A stretch of DNA of 64,000 nt. Origin: QHXM01 sp032160705. GTDB lineage: Bacteria; Acidobacteriota; Blastocatellia; Pyrinomonadales; Pyrinomonadaceae. Numbering within the stretch: the stretch's first letter is position 1; each line of letters begins with the position of its first letter. This document shows positions 33,623 to 42,141 of this stretch, one piece after another. The position numbers and the translations under genes were made by a program. The notes under the pieces were generated by a model. The model was given only the letters and a program-made list of their open reading frames with translations, had not been told where the DNA came from and made no database searches. The stretch covers positions 69,118-133,117 of the forward strand of contig JAVHVE010000002.1 of assembly GCA_032160705.1 (NCBI GenBank), in the 5' to 3' direction.

Positions 33623-34699
33623 ATGTTTGCATCGAAGAGTTTGCGCAGGGCGCTCATTCTCACATTCGTTCTAGCGGCTTGCTCCTCTTCCGTGGCGCTC
33701 GCCCAGAAGAATCAGAAACAGCCTTTACCGACGGGCAAACCCGTCGCTTGGCGTGACGCCGGAGACATCGCCACGCTCAATTTGCTCCACGGCCCGGGCT
33801 CAGAGGAGATGGCTCCCCAGGCTCCGTTCACCTTCGTCTCGGAAAGTAAGCTGGGCGCGTCGCCCAAGTTCAAGGTGAAGGACGCGCGCGGCGTCACATG
33901 GTCAGTGAAGATGGGGCCTGAGGCGCAGGCCGAAACCGTTGCCACCCGTCTGGTCTGGGCGATGGGCTACTTCGCCGACGAAGCTTACCACTTCGACCGC
34001 GTCGAAATTCAGAACTTGCCCCGACTCACGCGCGGCCAGGAATTCCAGACGGGCAAAATCGTGCGCGACGTGCGCATGGAACCGAGACGTGCTGACGTTA
34101 AACGCGGCGCGATCTGGGATTGGCTGCAAAACCCGTTCGTCGGGAAGCGTGAGTTCAACGGCCTGAAAGTCCTGATGGTGCTGGTAGCCAACTACGACAC
34201 CCGTCTCGACAACAATCAGATTTACTATGGGAAGCATCCCGAGACCGGCGAGATGGAAGCACGCTACGTCGTCACAGACATCGGCGCGACGTTTGGCAAA
34301 GTGGGGGGCATGGGCGGTAAGCGCTCCAAGAACGTTCTGGAAGATTTCCGCGCGACCAAGTTCATCGAGAGCATCGAGAACGGCATGGTCAACTTCGATT
34401 ACCACACGAAGCCGTCCGGCGCGGGCGGCGCTTTCGCTTCCGTTTTCGGCGGTGGTTACGGCAAGCGTCAGGCCAACAAGGAAAAGGCCATGCGCAGCAT
34501 CCCCCTGGAGGACGCTCGCTGGATCGGCGGGCGGCTCGCCCTCCTGAGCGATGAGCAACTGCGCGATGCTTTCCGGGCAGCCCACTACGACAACGCCACG
34601 ATGGAAGGCTTCGTCACGGTGCTGCGCGGACGCATCAACCAGCTCACGCAGTTGCCGTCATCAGTGCCCGTCGCTACCGGGCAGAACCCAGGGAGATAA
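33623..34699 (+). CDS. Exported kinase-like protein of unknown family
   Basis: A 358-residue exported protein. The N terminus (RRALILTFVLAACSSSVALAQ) can be read as a lipoprotein signal (LAAC) or a cleaved one (ALA-Q). The core has features like atypical kinases (HipA, FAM20 or phosphoinositide-kinase style): VKMG with Lys-96, AETVATRLVWAMGY with Glu-104 in a helix, ANYDTRLDNNQIYY with Asp-192 and Asn-197/198, and VVTDIGATFG with Asp-219. This is pattern resemblance only, without search. GGAGG lies upstream of ATG. The next gene, 11 bases away, encodes an exported phosphatase, which would fit a kinase/phosphatase pair. Otherwise unknown. Confidence 0.55.
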   Translation: MFASKSLRRALILTFVLAACSSSVALAQKNQKQPLPTGKPVAWRDAGDIATLNLLHGPGSEEMAPQAPFTFVSESKLGASPKFKVKDARGVTWSVKMGPEAQAETVATRLVWAMGYFADEAYHFDRVEIQNLPRLTRGQEFQTGKIVRDVRMEPRRADVKRGAIWDWLQNPFVGKREFNGLKVLMVLVANYDTRLDNNQIYYGKHPETGEMEARYVVTDIGATFGKVGGMGGKRSKNVLEDFRATKFIESIENGMVNFDYHTKPSGAGGAFASVFGGGYGKRQANKEKAMRSIPLEDARWIGGRLALLSDEQLRDAFRAAHYDNATMEGFVTVLRGRINQLTQLPSSVPVATGQNPGR

Positions 34700-34710
34700 A
34701 GGTTTAACTT

Positions 34711-35304
34711 ATGACGAAGAAGAACAATCCGGTTCGCGTTAGCCTTCGCCTGTGGCTCATAGCCCTGGCCGCCATGCTTGCTTTGACAGGCATGGCGGCT
34801 TCGGTTACGCAGACGAAGACCTCGGCAGACAGCATCGATAACTTCGGCAAGGTGAACGAACATTATTACCGGGGCTCGCAGCCCCGTGCTGAAGGGTTTG
34901 CCCGGCTGAAGAGATTAGGCGTGAAGACGGTGATAGACCTGCGGAAAGACAACGAAAGCGAAGAACCGGAGTGGGTGCGTGCAGCGGGGATGCAGTATTT
35001 CAACATCCCCTTGAAGGCCAGCCAACCGGCCACGGAAGAGCAGACCGATTACTTTCTGAAACTGGTCAACGATCCCAACAACTGGCCGGTCTACGTGCAT
35101 TGCAAAGGCGGGCGGCATCGCACGGGCGCGTTGACGGCCATCTACCGGATCACACATGACGGCTGGACGGCTGACCAGGCTTACGAAGAAATGAAGAAAT
35201 ACGATTTCGATCAAGGCTTCTTCGGCGGCCCCGCGGCGCAGAAGAGATATGTCTATTCGTTCTACCAGAGACATGGCACTGCGGGAGGCCAAAAAGTGAA
35301 ATAA
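34711..35304 (+). CDS. Exported dual-specificity/tyrosine phosphatase-like protein
   Basis: A 197-residue protein with an N-terminal membrane or signal segment (LWLIALAAMLALTGMAA). The phosphatase domain has an upstream YYRGSQP motif, VIDLRKDNESEEPEW and the active site HCKGGRHRTG, with nucleophile Cys-131 and Arg-137. Proteins of this cyanobacteria/Acidobacteriota type are related to DSP-like phosphatases (family of Siw14-like folds). It should act outside the cytoplasm. It starts 11 bases after the kinase-like gene, so the two form an operon, ended by a hairpin at 35364. Confidence 0.85.
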   Translation: MTKKNNPVRVSLRLWLIALAAMLALTGMAASVTQTKTSADSIDNFGKVNEHYYRGSQPRAEGFARLKRLGVKTVIDLRKDNESEEPEWVRAAGMQYFNIPLKASQPATEEQTDYFLKLVNDPNNWPVYVHCKGGRHRTGALTAIYRITHDGWTADQAYEEMKKYDFDQGFFGGPAAQKRYVYSFYQRHGTAGGQKVK

Positions 35305-35363
35305 GCCTTAGTGGGATGCGCGCTGAAAAATCAGCCACCAACTCACATTAGCGCTCGAAGAAA

Positions 35364-35403
35364 ATGCCCCGTCAACGATATCCTGTTGACGGGGCATCTT
35401 GTT
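35364..35403. terminator. Hairpin terminator between convergent genes
   Basis: ATGCCCCGTCAAC (35364-35376) pairs perfectly with GTTGACGGGGCAT (35385-35397) around an 8-base loop and is followed by CTTGTTTTT. AAAA on the left side allows use in both directions, for the phosphatase operon (+) and the glycine-zipper gene (-). Confidence 0.85.
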
Positions 35404-35432
35404 TTTGACGTACCGGCTTATCAAGTCTGTCG

Positions 35433-35771
35433 TTAGTAGCGTCTGGCAGAACGACGACGCTTACGAATGCCATACGTGTAAACAGCCGCGCCGCCGCCGC
35501 CCACAACAGCCCCAATCGCCGCGCCTTTCTTGCCACCGGCAACCCCGCCTATTATCGCGCCACCCAATGCTCCCCCGGCAGTCGTTATTTTATCCCGATG
35601 CTTCTGCCAGAAGCTGCGACCGTGTTTGTGTCCATCGCCGACGCAAGCGCGGTGCGTATGCCAGACGTTGCCGTGCCTATGCCGGAGGTTGCCGCATTGC
35701 GCCTGCGCTCCCGTTGGCACAACAAAGGCAAGCATCGCGACCGTAATGAGAACTGTTAAGATTCGCTTCAT
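35433..35771 (-). CDS. Small exported protein with glycine zipper
   Basis: A 112-residue protein: signal peptide (MKRILTVLITVAMLAFVVPTGAQA), a His-rich middle with two Cys (RHRHGNVWHTHRAC), a Gly/Ala zipper (GGALGGAIIGGVAGGKKGAAIGAVVGG, residues about 66-95, described here in part) and a basic Arg tail. Glycine zippers insert in or associate with membranes. The His-rich part could bind metal. The function is unknown. A similar zipper ends the protein at 42565-43887. Confidence 0.7.
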   Translation of the reverse strand: MKRILTVLITVAMLAFVVPTGAQAQCGNLRHRHGNVWHTHRACVGDGHKHGRSFWQKHRDKITTAGGALGGAIIGGVAGGKKGAAIGAVVGGGGAAVYTYGIRKRRRSARRY

Positions 35772-35924
35772 TTCTTACACTCCCCTTTCAATGTACAGTA
35801 TTCATGGGAGAGATGATTGTGAATTTGGGTTAAGTATAGAGTTAAATGGGGGAAGAATGAAAGCTGACTTTTTGCAGGGTAGTGGTTCAGTGTGAATTGA
35901 GTGTTCACGCAAAGGGTTGTTCAC

Positions 35925-36015
35925 TATAGAGACTGGAGAGGACACTGAGGATGCCCAGAGGCTTGAATCTCTGTGCCCCTCTGTGCTCTCTCTGTGTCTC
36001 TGTGGTGAATCGCCT
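35925..36015. repeat. CTCTGTG-rich imperfect inverted repeat after thyA
   Basis: The right half repeats CTCTGTG (CTCTGTGCCCCTCTGTG, CTCTCTGTGTCTCTGTG), and the left half holds GACTGGAGAGGACACTGAGGA and CCCAGAGG. The arms pair imperfectly. It lies between thyA (-) and the glycine-zipper gene (-) and may be a decayed array of the heptamer type. Confidence 0.5.
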
Positions 36016-36033
36016 TTCACGCTTCATTCACCT

Positions 36034-36828
36034 TCAAACAGCCACAGGCGCTGAGATGTGCGGATGCGACTGGTAATTGACCAACTCAAAATCCTCGAAT
36101 TTATAATCGAAAATCGAATCCGGCTTTCGCTTGATGACGAGTTGGGGCAAAGGATATGGCTCGCGGCTCAGTTGCAGCCGAACCTGCTCCAGGTGGTTTG
36201 AATAGATGTGGCAATCACCGCCCGTCCAGATAAATTCGCCCGCTTCCAATGAGCACTGCTGGGCGATCATCGAGGTCAACAGCGAATAGCTGGTGATGTT
36301 ATATGGCACGCCCAGAAAGCTGTCTGCCGATCTCTGGTACATCTGGCAGGAAAGCTTGCCCTCGGCCACGTAGAATTGAAACAGCAGGTGGCAGGGAGCC
36401 AGAGCCATCCGCTCTAACTCGCCGACGTTCCACGCCGAGACAATCAAGCGGCGTGAATCCGGGTTGATTTTGATTTGCTCAACGACCTGACTGAGCTGAT
36501 CTATCATCCGGCCATCAGTTGTTTCCCAGCGCCTCCATTGCTTGCCGTACACCGGCCCAAGCTCGCCCTCGTCACTAGCCCATTCGTCCCAGATACTGAC
36601 GCCGTTGTCTTTCAGATACTTGATATTCGTCTCGCCACCGATGAACCACAGCAGTTCGTGAATGATTGAGCGCAGGTGAAGCTTCTTGGTCGTGACGACG
36701 GGGAAGCCCTCCTTTAGACTGAAGCGCATCTGGTAGCCGAAGACGCTGAGAGTACCTGTTCCTGTGCGGTCATTTTTCCTGACACCGTGTTCCAGGATGT
36801 GGCTGAGATAATCTAAATACTGTTTCAT
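36034..36828 (-). CDS. thyA: Thymidylate synthase
   Basis: A 264-residue folate-dependent thymidylate synthase, making dTMP from dUMP with methylenetetrahydrofolate. The length equals the E. coli enzyme. Motifs: NDRTGTGTLSVFG, HELLWFIGGETN, WDEWA, GPVYGKQWR, the active-site APCHLLFQFYV (Cys-146), QRSADSFLGVPYNI, and YQSHPHISAPVAV at the C terminus. No folA is adjacent. It appears monocistronic. Confidence 0.97.
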   Translation of the reverse strand: MKQYLDYLSHILEHGVRKNDRTGTGTLSVFGYQMRFSLKEGFPVVTTKKLHLRSIIHELLWFIGGETNIKYLKDNGVSIWDEWASDEGELGPVYGKQWRRWETTDGRMIDQLSQVVEQIKINPDSRRLIVSAWNVGELERMALAPCHLLFQFYVAEGKLSCQMYQRSADSFLGVPYNITSYSLLTSMIAQQCSLEAGEFIWTGGDCHIYSNHLEQVRLQLSREPYPLPQLVIKRKPDSIFDYKFEDFELVNYQSHPHISAPVAV

Positions 36829-36992
36829 CCTCTGTTCCCTGCTGCGAGAAGCCTGGTGCTCGATTGGTAAAAGAGCTGCGGCGATGTTATATAGAACTTA
36901 CGCAAGAAAGCAAAGTTTCTGCTGGCAACGCAAATTAATCAAGAGAGAGGGCGCGGCAGACTGCCACCCGCGCGCCGTGAGCGAGAACTAAT

Positions 36993-37496
36993 ATGAGTTG
37001 GCCTGTCGGAATACGCGTTGACGAACGAGCCCCGGACTTCACCTTGAAAGATCAGCGGGGCGAAGACTGGCGGCTGTCTGAGAAACGCGGTCAGGTAGTT
37101 GTCATGCTCTTTTATCCGGGCGACGCCACTCCTGTCTGCACAAAACAGTTGTGCTCTGTGCGCGACCGCTGGGCTGATTACCGTGCGACGGGAGCGGAGA
37201 TCGTCGGCATCTCGACCGACACGGTGGAATCACACCAGCAGTTTAGCGAAAATTACGAACTTCCTTTACGCCTGCTGGCGGACACGGACGGCCACGTGAC
37301 GAATCTTTACGGCGTGCGCTCATGGATACCCGGACGCTCCGCCCGCGCGGTCATCGTCATAGACGCCCACGGCGTCGTGCGCCATCGTCAAGTCCAGCCG
37401 CTCTCGCTCTTTCGTCCAAAAGATAATCAGGTCATCGAAGCTATCAGGATGGCACAGTCCGACGGAGCGGCACGCGCCAACAGCGCGGCGTTGTAG
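36993..37496 (+). CDS. bcp: Peroxiredoxin, Bcp/PrxQ type
   Basis: A 167-residue thiol peroxidase. The thioredoxin fold and active site FYPGDATPVCTKQLCSVRD place the peroxidatic Cys and a resolving Cys five residues later, as in Bcp/PrxQ. The family residue Gly before CTK is Val here. It reduces peroxides with thioredoxin in the cytoplasm. The stop is 25 bases before the iron-trafficking-like gene, with GGAGGAAATTTTTT between, so the two form an oxidative-stress operon. Confidence 0.9.
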   Translation: MSWPVGIRVDERAPDFTLKDQRGEDWRLSEKRGQVVVMLFYPGDATPVCTKQLCSVRDRWADYRATGAEIVGISTDTVESHQQFSENYELPLRLLADTDGHVTNLYGVRSWIPGRSARAVIVIDAHGVVRHRQVQPLSLFRPKDNQVIEAIRMAQSDGAARANSAAL

Positions 37497-37521
37497 TTTC
37501 ACTGGAGGAAATTTTTTAATT

Positions 37522-37803
37522 ATGTCAGACAAGATTAAGTGCGCGCGTTGCGGGCAGAAGCGTCCGGCGCTCGGATACGCTCCTGTTCCAACAGAACTCG
37601 GACAAAAAGTAGGCGTGGAAATCTGCCAGCCGTGCTGGGCTGAGTGGCTTCAGAAACAGTCGCAGATTATCAACCACTACGGGCTAGACCTTTCCAACCC
37701 GGACACTCATGGCTTCCTCTTCGACAATATGAAAGCTTTCTTCTACGGCTCAAGCGACCTGGCGCAGATAGACACGTCGAAGGAAGGCAGCGTCAAATGG
37801 TAA
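37522..37803 (+). CDS. Iron-trafficking (YggX)-like protein with an added Cys motif
   Basis: A 93-residue protein. Residues about 45-85 resemble YggX-type iron-trafficking proteins (WLQKQSQIINHYGLDLSNPD, then FLFDNMKAFFYG). Unlike E. coli YggX, it has two CxxC pairs (CARC at 7-10, CQPC at 36-39) that look like a zinc ribbon. YggX protects Fe-S enzymes against oxidation. The coupling to a Bcp peroxiredoxin gene 25 bases upstream fits that role. Confidence 0.75.
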   Translation: MSDKIKCARCGQKRPALGYAPVPTELGQKVGVEICQPCWAEWLQKQSQIINHYGLDLSNPDTHGFLFDNMKAFFYGSSDLAQIDTSKEGSVKW

Positions 37804-38047
37804 TGGGAAAAGTCGTGAAGGGTAGATGGCAGAGCTTGAAGAGTTGTCTTGCTGTTCCCGCCCCTGACAGACCGGAGAAGCAGACTACAAGATGTGCGCG
37901 CCTGATCTGCGTTCATCTCTGCACGAAATGAGGACAAGGCTTTATCCGGCATCCACGTAACTTCACCCAAATCAACGAGTGTTCTATTACTGATGCAATG
38001 GCATAAAGATTGCCGATGTCTCTCTTGAAAGGGAGGGTTAAGAAGCA

Positions 38048-38620
38048 ATGAAGAACTTGGGAAGAGGGATCGGCGGGGCTATCCTGACGTTCGCCTTTGT
38101 CTTTGGTCTGTATTCTGCGACCAGCACCACGGCGCAGGCGCAGTGGCGCAATGATGGTCAATACCAGCGTCGCGACCGCGACCGCGACTCTAGCCGGAAT
38201 GAGAGTCGGGATCGGCGGCGGAACCGGAACTGGGACGGGCGGCGAGACCGAGACAGGGATGGCGTTGATGATCGTTATGAGCGGACTAACGGTTACGGCT
38301 ATGGCAACAATGGTCGCTATGGCAACAACAGCGGCTATGGCAATAACGGCGGTTATGGGAACAACAACGCCTACCGGGTTGCTCTGAATCAAGGCTATCA
38401 GCAAGGCTTGAGCACCGGCGCAAGCGATGGCCAAAATGGGCAGAGCTATAGCCCGCAGAGGTCACGCTATTACAGAAATGCCTCATCGCAGGCTTTCCGT
38501 GACGGCTTTGTGCAGGGCTATGACGAAGGTTATCGCCGCTACGCTGGAAACAACGGAGGCTACAGAAGGGGCAACTCAGGCCTCGGTGGCATTCTTGGCG
38601 GAATCTTTGGCAGACCTTAA
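38048..38620 (+). CDS. Exported low-complexity Arg/Asp and Gly/Asn/Tyr-rich protein
   Basis: A 190-residue protein with a signal peptide (GAILTFAFVFGLYSATSTTAQAQ), an Arg/Asp/Asn-rich stretch (DRDRDSSRNESRDRRRN, residues about 44-78), tandem YGNN/GGYGNN units (about 82-107), then a region with two similar helices (ALNQGYQQGLSTGASDGQNG and AFRDGFVQGYDEGYRRY). The paired GYxxG segments look like a duplicated unit. AGGGAGG lies 15 bases before ATG. The function is unknown. A strong terminator follows. Confidence 0.7.
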   Translation: MKNLGRGIGGAILTFAFVFGLYSATSTTAQAQWRNDGQYQRRDRDRDSSRNESRDRRRNRNWDGRRDRDRDGVDDRYERTNGYGYGNNGRYGNNSGYGNNGGYGNNNAYRVALNQGYQQGLSTGASDGQNGQSYSPQRSRYYRNASSQAFRDGFVQGYDEGYRRYAGNNGGYRRGNSGLGGILGGIFGRP

Positions 38621-38659
38621 GTTGGCGACAAACAGCAATAACGTCTAACCACATTTGAA

Positions 38660-38689
38660 AAGCCGCGACGATAAATCGCGGCTTTTTTT
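38660..38689 (+). terminator. Rho-independent terminator
   Basis: AAGCCGCGA (38660-38668) pairs with TCGCGGCTT (38676-38684) around a 7-base loop, followed by a run of T to 38689. It ends the low-complexity protein gene. Confidence 0.92.
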
Positions 38690-38713
38690 GTCTGCCCTCA
38701 AATTCAAAGAAGA

Positions 38714-40186
38714 TTAAAAATCGCTGACGGAGACGGCCTGCACGGCATCCTGTAAACGTGGTTCTTGCTCCGCAGGAGCAGGCAGCCGGATGATTTGGTC
38801 AGAGCGCCTGGTATCGCTCAGCATTTGAAATCTGGTTGTGATGAGATGAGGGACGCTCAAGCCGAGGCTGGCGTCCAGTTCGCATAATTGCTCGGCGAGT
38901 GCCTTTTGTGAAATTCGCTCGAAGGCGCGCCGCAGCTCCACCTCGGCGGCGCTCGCTCCATCCGCGATAATCAATTCAAAATCATTTCCACCGCTCGCCA
39001 GTCGCTTCGCAAAACTCTGCAAGCTCATGCGCCCTTCGTTATAAATCGTCCCCGTTGAGACAATCAACAGATGCCGACTCTCGGTTTCAAGCTTTGTGTT
39101 TATCGCACGACGCGCAAAGGCCGGAGTCAAATCTCCATCTCTCATCACGATGAGAAACAATTCGCCGCACACGCGCGCGACCATGCGCGCCTCGCCATCG
39201 CCTGCGGGCCGCTCGACGGCGATCTCGCTCTCCGAGATGCCGAGGTTGCGAAGGATAGCGTGGAGACGATTAACCAGCCATGCGCCGTCTTCCAACAGCA
39301 CGGATGAAAATTGGGTCGGGGCAAGGACTTCTTCGACCTTCTCATCTGCTATGCCTGTACCGCACACGCTGCACCTCGCCTGGCTAATCGTCACGACGGC
39401 CAGGGCGTCCGCCGAAGGCAGGCTGAACAAGGTGTGACCGGATTTGCGGCAACTGACCAGCACCTCGCGGCGGAGCAATCCGGCTTCTAAAAGTTTATCC
39501 ACCGAAAAGTCAAATGTTGCGGTTGCAGCGTCGTCCGACGATGGATTGACGGGGTAGCCTTCCGCGTATGCTTCCTTTGCCCGACGTAAAAAAGCTCTCG
39601 CGTCATTATCTTCCAACAACTTCGAGGCGCGCACGCGTTCGCGAGCATTCTCTCGGCAAGCAATCGTTGACAAAGAGTCGGCATCTTGTTTGGCGACAAA
39701 GCGCATGAAACCCTGGTGAATCGCCGCCGAGTCCTGCCGCCAGGGCAGCAACTTCACCACAGCTTCATCTTCGACACTCTCCGGCGATTGATCGCCCGTA
39801 TCCGCCAGGCAGAGATTTATCGTTTGACAAAAAGAATTGAGTTTCCGCAGCGGCTCGGCAGTTCGCGGCTCGTAGACAACTCCGGCGCGCATTCTCGCCG
39901 CAGACCCGGATTCTCCGTCCCCGAACAGCAGGAAAAAGATGTGATCTTCAAAGCAAAAAATATCGCCGTTAACGTATGAAGCGTGTTCGTCCGAGTTGGC
40001 TGAGGCAGCGACGAGGTACTCCATCGCTGCGACCTGTTTTGTGTCTATCAGCACCTGTTCGTAGCAGTTTAAGCGTGTCGAGCGGATGAGCGGGATGAAT
40101 TCTCTTTCCTGAAGTTTTTCCAACAGGCCGAGGCGACCTTCGTCGTTTAGCTCATGCTCCAGAATCCTACTGGCGAGGAGTAACAT
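38714..40186 (-). CDS. Large uncharacterised protein upstream partner of DUF4388 gene
   Basis: A 490-residue cytoplasmic protein with no known catalytic motif. The middle (about 245-305) holds CRKSGHTLFSLP and CSVCGTGIADEKVEE, a probable small zinc-binding unit, followed by an alpha/beta C-terminal region (LFLIVMRDGDLTPAFARRA, ESRHLLIVST, DFELIIADGASAAEVELRRAF) that suggests a Rossmann-like or nuclease-like fold. The N terminus MLLLASRILEHEL is not a signal peptide. It lies 78 bases downstream of the DUF4388 gene on the same strand, so they are probably co-transcribed. The function is unknown. Confidence 0.7.
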   Translation of the reverse strand: MLLLASRILEHELNDEGRLGLLEKLQEREFIPLIRSTRLNCYEQVLIDTKQVAAMEYLVAASANSDEHASYVNGDIFCFEDHIFFLLFGDGESGSAARMRAGVVYEPRTAEPLRKLNSFCQTINLCLADTGDQSPESVEDEAVVKLLPWRQDSAAIHQGFMRFVAKQDADSLSTIACRENARERVRASKLLEDNDARAFLRRAKEAYAEGYPVNPSSDDAATATFDFSVDKLLEAGLLRREVLVSCRKSGHTLFSLPSADALAVVTISQARCSVCGTGIADEKVEEVLAPTQFSSVLLEDGAWLVNRLHAILRNLGISESEIAVERPAGDGEARMVARVCGELFLIVMRDGDLTPAFARRAINTKLETESRHLLIVSTGTIYNEGRMSLQSFAKRLASGGNDFELIIADGASAAEVELRRAFERISQKALAEQLCELDASLGLSVPHLITTRFQMLSDTRRSDQIIRLPAPAEQEPRLQDAVQAVSVSDF

Positions 40187-40264
40187 ATTTGTGATTCCCT
40201 CTTATCCTGCAATCAAACTCGATTCAAGCGCCGTCCAGACCGCTTCCCTTAATGTCACGGTTCG

Positions 40265-41104
40265 TCAATCCGGTGAATTGATTCTCACCGGCACAGTCTC
40301 TTCACCCGAGGCCATTCTGGAGTAACGACGCCCGCGCGCAATCCTGAGCGCGAGGGCTTCATAAGCTTCCATGCCGGGGCGATGCTCCTCGACGAAAGCA
40401 CTTGACACGCGCCCCTTTTCAACACGGACGACGACTTTGATAGTCTCTGCGCTCGTATTGGTTAGCCCACTCCTGTCTACACCCGCGCTGCTCGCTTTAG
40501 CCGTCTCTGAAAGTGCGGCGGCGATGTCTCTTTTGACGAGCCAGCGCGTGATCGCAACCACTGTTATCAGGCTAACAAGGAGCGAGATAATTGCGCTGGC
40601 GATGAGTACCCGCCGATTGCGACGACGATTGGCAGCTTCCAGCGATGAGGGGGGCAAGGCTAAAACTTCCCTGGCTCTCGGTAACGCTTCTTCGTCACGC
40701 GCAACGGATGTCACGGTCTTCGCTTCGGAAGATGTCGAGAATGCTTTGCCGTTTCCCTGAGTGGCTTCAACGTCTATCGTTTTTTCGTCCCAGCAGCCCA
40801 ATAACTCCAGGATGACTTTTTGTGACGACTCGTTGATGGAACGGCGCGGCGGCTGAATAAGCGGGTTGAAGTTAAACGAAGCGTTCGGTTGTGACAGAGC
40901 CACCAGCACGGCCTGTAAACCGCCCATGCTATTAAGCTGTGCGTCAACCAGATTCCCATCCACGAAATAGAGCGAACAGGGACTGATGGAATATTCGATT
41001 AACAATCGCCCGGTCTTGCCCTGATGACGCAGAATGCCGATCAAATCCGCCAGCGGATAATCGTTCAGGTGTCCTGTCAGTGCGATAAAACTCGTGCCTT
41101 GCAT
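40265..41104 (-). CDS. DUF4388 protein with membrane segment and C-terminal TonB-like domain
   Basis: A 279-residue protein. Residues 5-105 form a DUF4388 domain (GHLNDYPLADLIGILRHQGKTGRLLI in outline; LYFVDGNLVDAQL), a module common in signalling proteins of Acidobacteriota and Myxococcota. A linker precedes one membrane segment (about 165-187, ASAIISLLVSLITVVAITRWL). The C-terminal part (VVVRVEKGRVSSAFVEEHRPGMEAYE) looks like a small TonB-C-like domain outside the membrane. It could transmit a signal from envelope to cytoplasm. The neighbour gene downstream is of unknown function. Confidence 0.75.
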   Translation of the reverse strand: MQGTSFIALTGHLNDYPLADLIGILRHQGKTGRLLIEYSISPCSLYFVDGNLVDAQLNSMGGLQAVLVALSQPNASFNFNPLIQPPRRSINESSQKVILELLGCWDEKTIDVEATQGNGKAFSTSSEAKTVTSVARDEEALPRAREVLALPPSSLEAANRRRNRRVLIASAIISLLVSLITVVAITRWLVKRDIAAALSETAKASSAGVDRSGLTNTSAETIKVVVRVEKGRVSSAFVEEHRPGMEAYEALALRIARGRRYSRMASGEETVPVRINSPD

Positions 41105-41136
41105 TCAGTTCCTCTTCAATCCGCGCGCGCCTTTCC

Positions 41137-42141
41137 TTAATCTCTACTCAATACCCTGATGTCACGCTCGCCGACGATTTTCCATCCCTCATCCGTGCGC
41201 CGCCATTGCATCTGCTGAATGACATCGCCGCGCCGCTCGCGTCCCTGCACTTTCATGACGTATCCCTTGCGGAATTTTATGGTGGCCGTGCGATCATCCG
41301 AACTGATGGTGATTTCAGGAGCGCCCACGCTCACCTCGATTGTATCCGCACGTTGAAACAAACGAACTCTGTCCGCGCGCACAAAATCTTGAGAAACATT
41401 ACGCGCACGGTAGTAAGTATCAACCTCGGAATTGTAAAATCCCATCAACCTCTCCAGATCGCGCGCGTTGGTGGCAGCAACCCACTCGCCCAGCGCGCCG
41501 CGCAGCGATGCCAAAGCCCCTTGGGCGCGTTGCGTGTCCGAAGAATTGTCCGCCGCTGACGGGTTTTTAACTATCTCAGAGATGGCCTGGTCGAAATAAT
41601 ATGTAATATTCCGGTAAGTTACTTCCGTCGGTTGTGGAGTTACTTTGCCCCCTTCATAGACGACCGTCGAGGTAATCATTTTCACCCAGTTGCCGATGGC
41701 ATCATATTCGTATGTGTAAACCTCCCGGCTCACAATATTATTGTTATTATCGCGCACAGTCTTCTCGGTCAGGTTGCCTTGCGCATCATGCACATACTCC
41801 TCTTTCCCGATCTGCGAATTGCTCGAAACCAAAAAATATGAATTGTCGGTTCTTTTCCCTTGCTGATCGTAGGTCGTTGACTCCAACAATTCGCGCGGCC
41901 CTTCGACCAGCTTGCCGGATTTAAGTGAAAGTTTCGCAGTTTCGGTGCGTACCCTGTTGGCTGGCCCGCTGAGGCCGTCATTTTCTTTATCACTGCCAAG
42001 GGGTGTTAGTGCGGCTGGTTGAGCGGCTCCAGAATTTTGTTGAATCCACCCTGAAGAGATACTAAAACCGACGGCAAATCCGATAGAAGCTAACAGAAGG
42101 ATAGCGAGCGCCCCAAGCGCGTTGATTTTTCGGAACATCAA
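41137..42141 (-). CDS. Exported protein with YD-type repeats and NTF2-like domain
   Basis: A 334-residue protein with an N-terminal membrane or signal segment (ALAILLLASIGFAVGFSIS). Residues about 85-160 contain YD/RHS-like repeats (TYDQQGKRTDN, VHDAQGNLTEK, YEYDAIGNWVK). The C-terminal part (about 210-334) is an NTF2-like domain (EWVAATNARDLERLMGFYNSEVD, WRRTDEGWKIVGERD). No polymorphic-toxin features (Rhs core, toxin tip) exist, so a toxin role is not supported. The gene is upstream of the DUF4388 pair (32 bases) and may share its transcript. Confidence 0.75.
   Translation of the reverse strand: MMFRKINALGALAILLLASIGFAVGFSISSGWIQQNSGAAQPAALTPLGSDKENDGLSGPANRVRTETAKLSLKSGKLVEGPRELLESTTYDQQGKRTDNSYFLVSSNSQIGKEEYVHDAQGNLTEKTVRDNNNNIVSREVYTYEYDAIGNWVKMITSTVVYEGGKVTPQPTEVTYRNITYYFDQAISEIVKNPSAADNSSDTQRAQGALASLRGALGEWVAATNARDLERLMGFYNSEVDTYYRARNVSQDFVRADRVRLFQRADTIEVSVGAPEITISSDDRTATIKFRKGYVMKVQGRERRGDVIQQMQWRRTDEGWKIVGERDIRVLSRD

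Noticed and set aside
41137..42141. Rhs/YD-repeat toxin
   Set aside because: Only short YD-like repeats are present, without an Rhs core or toxin domain; the C terminus is NTF2-like.
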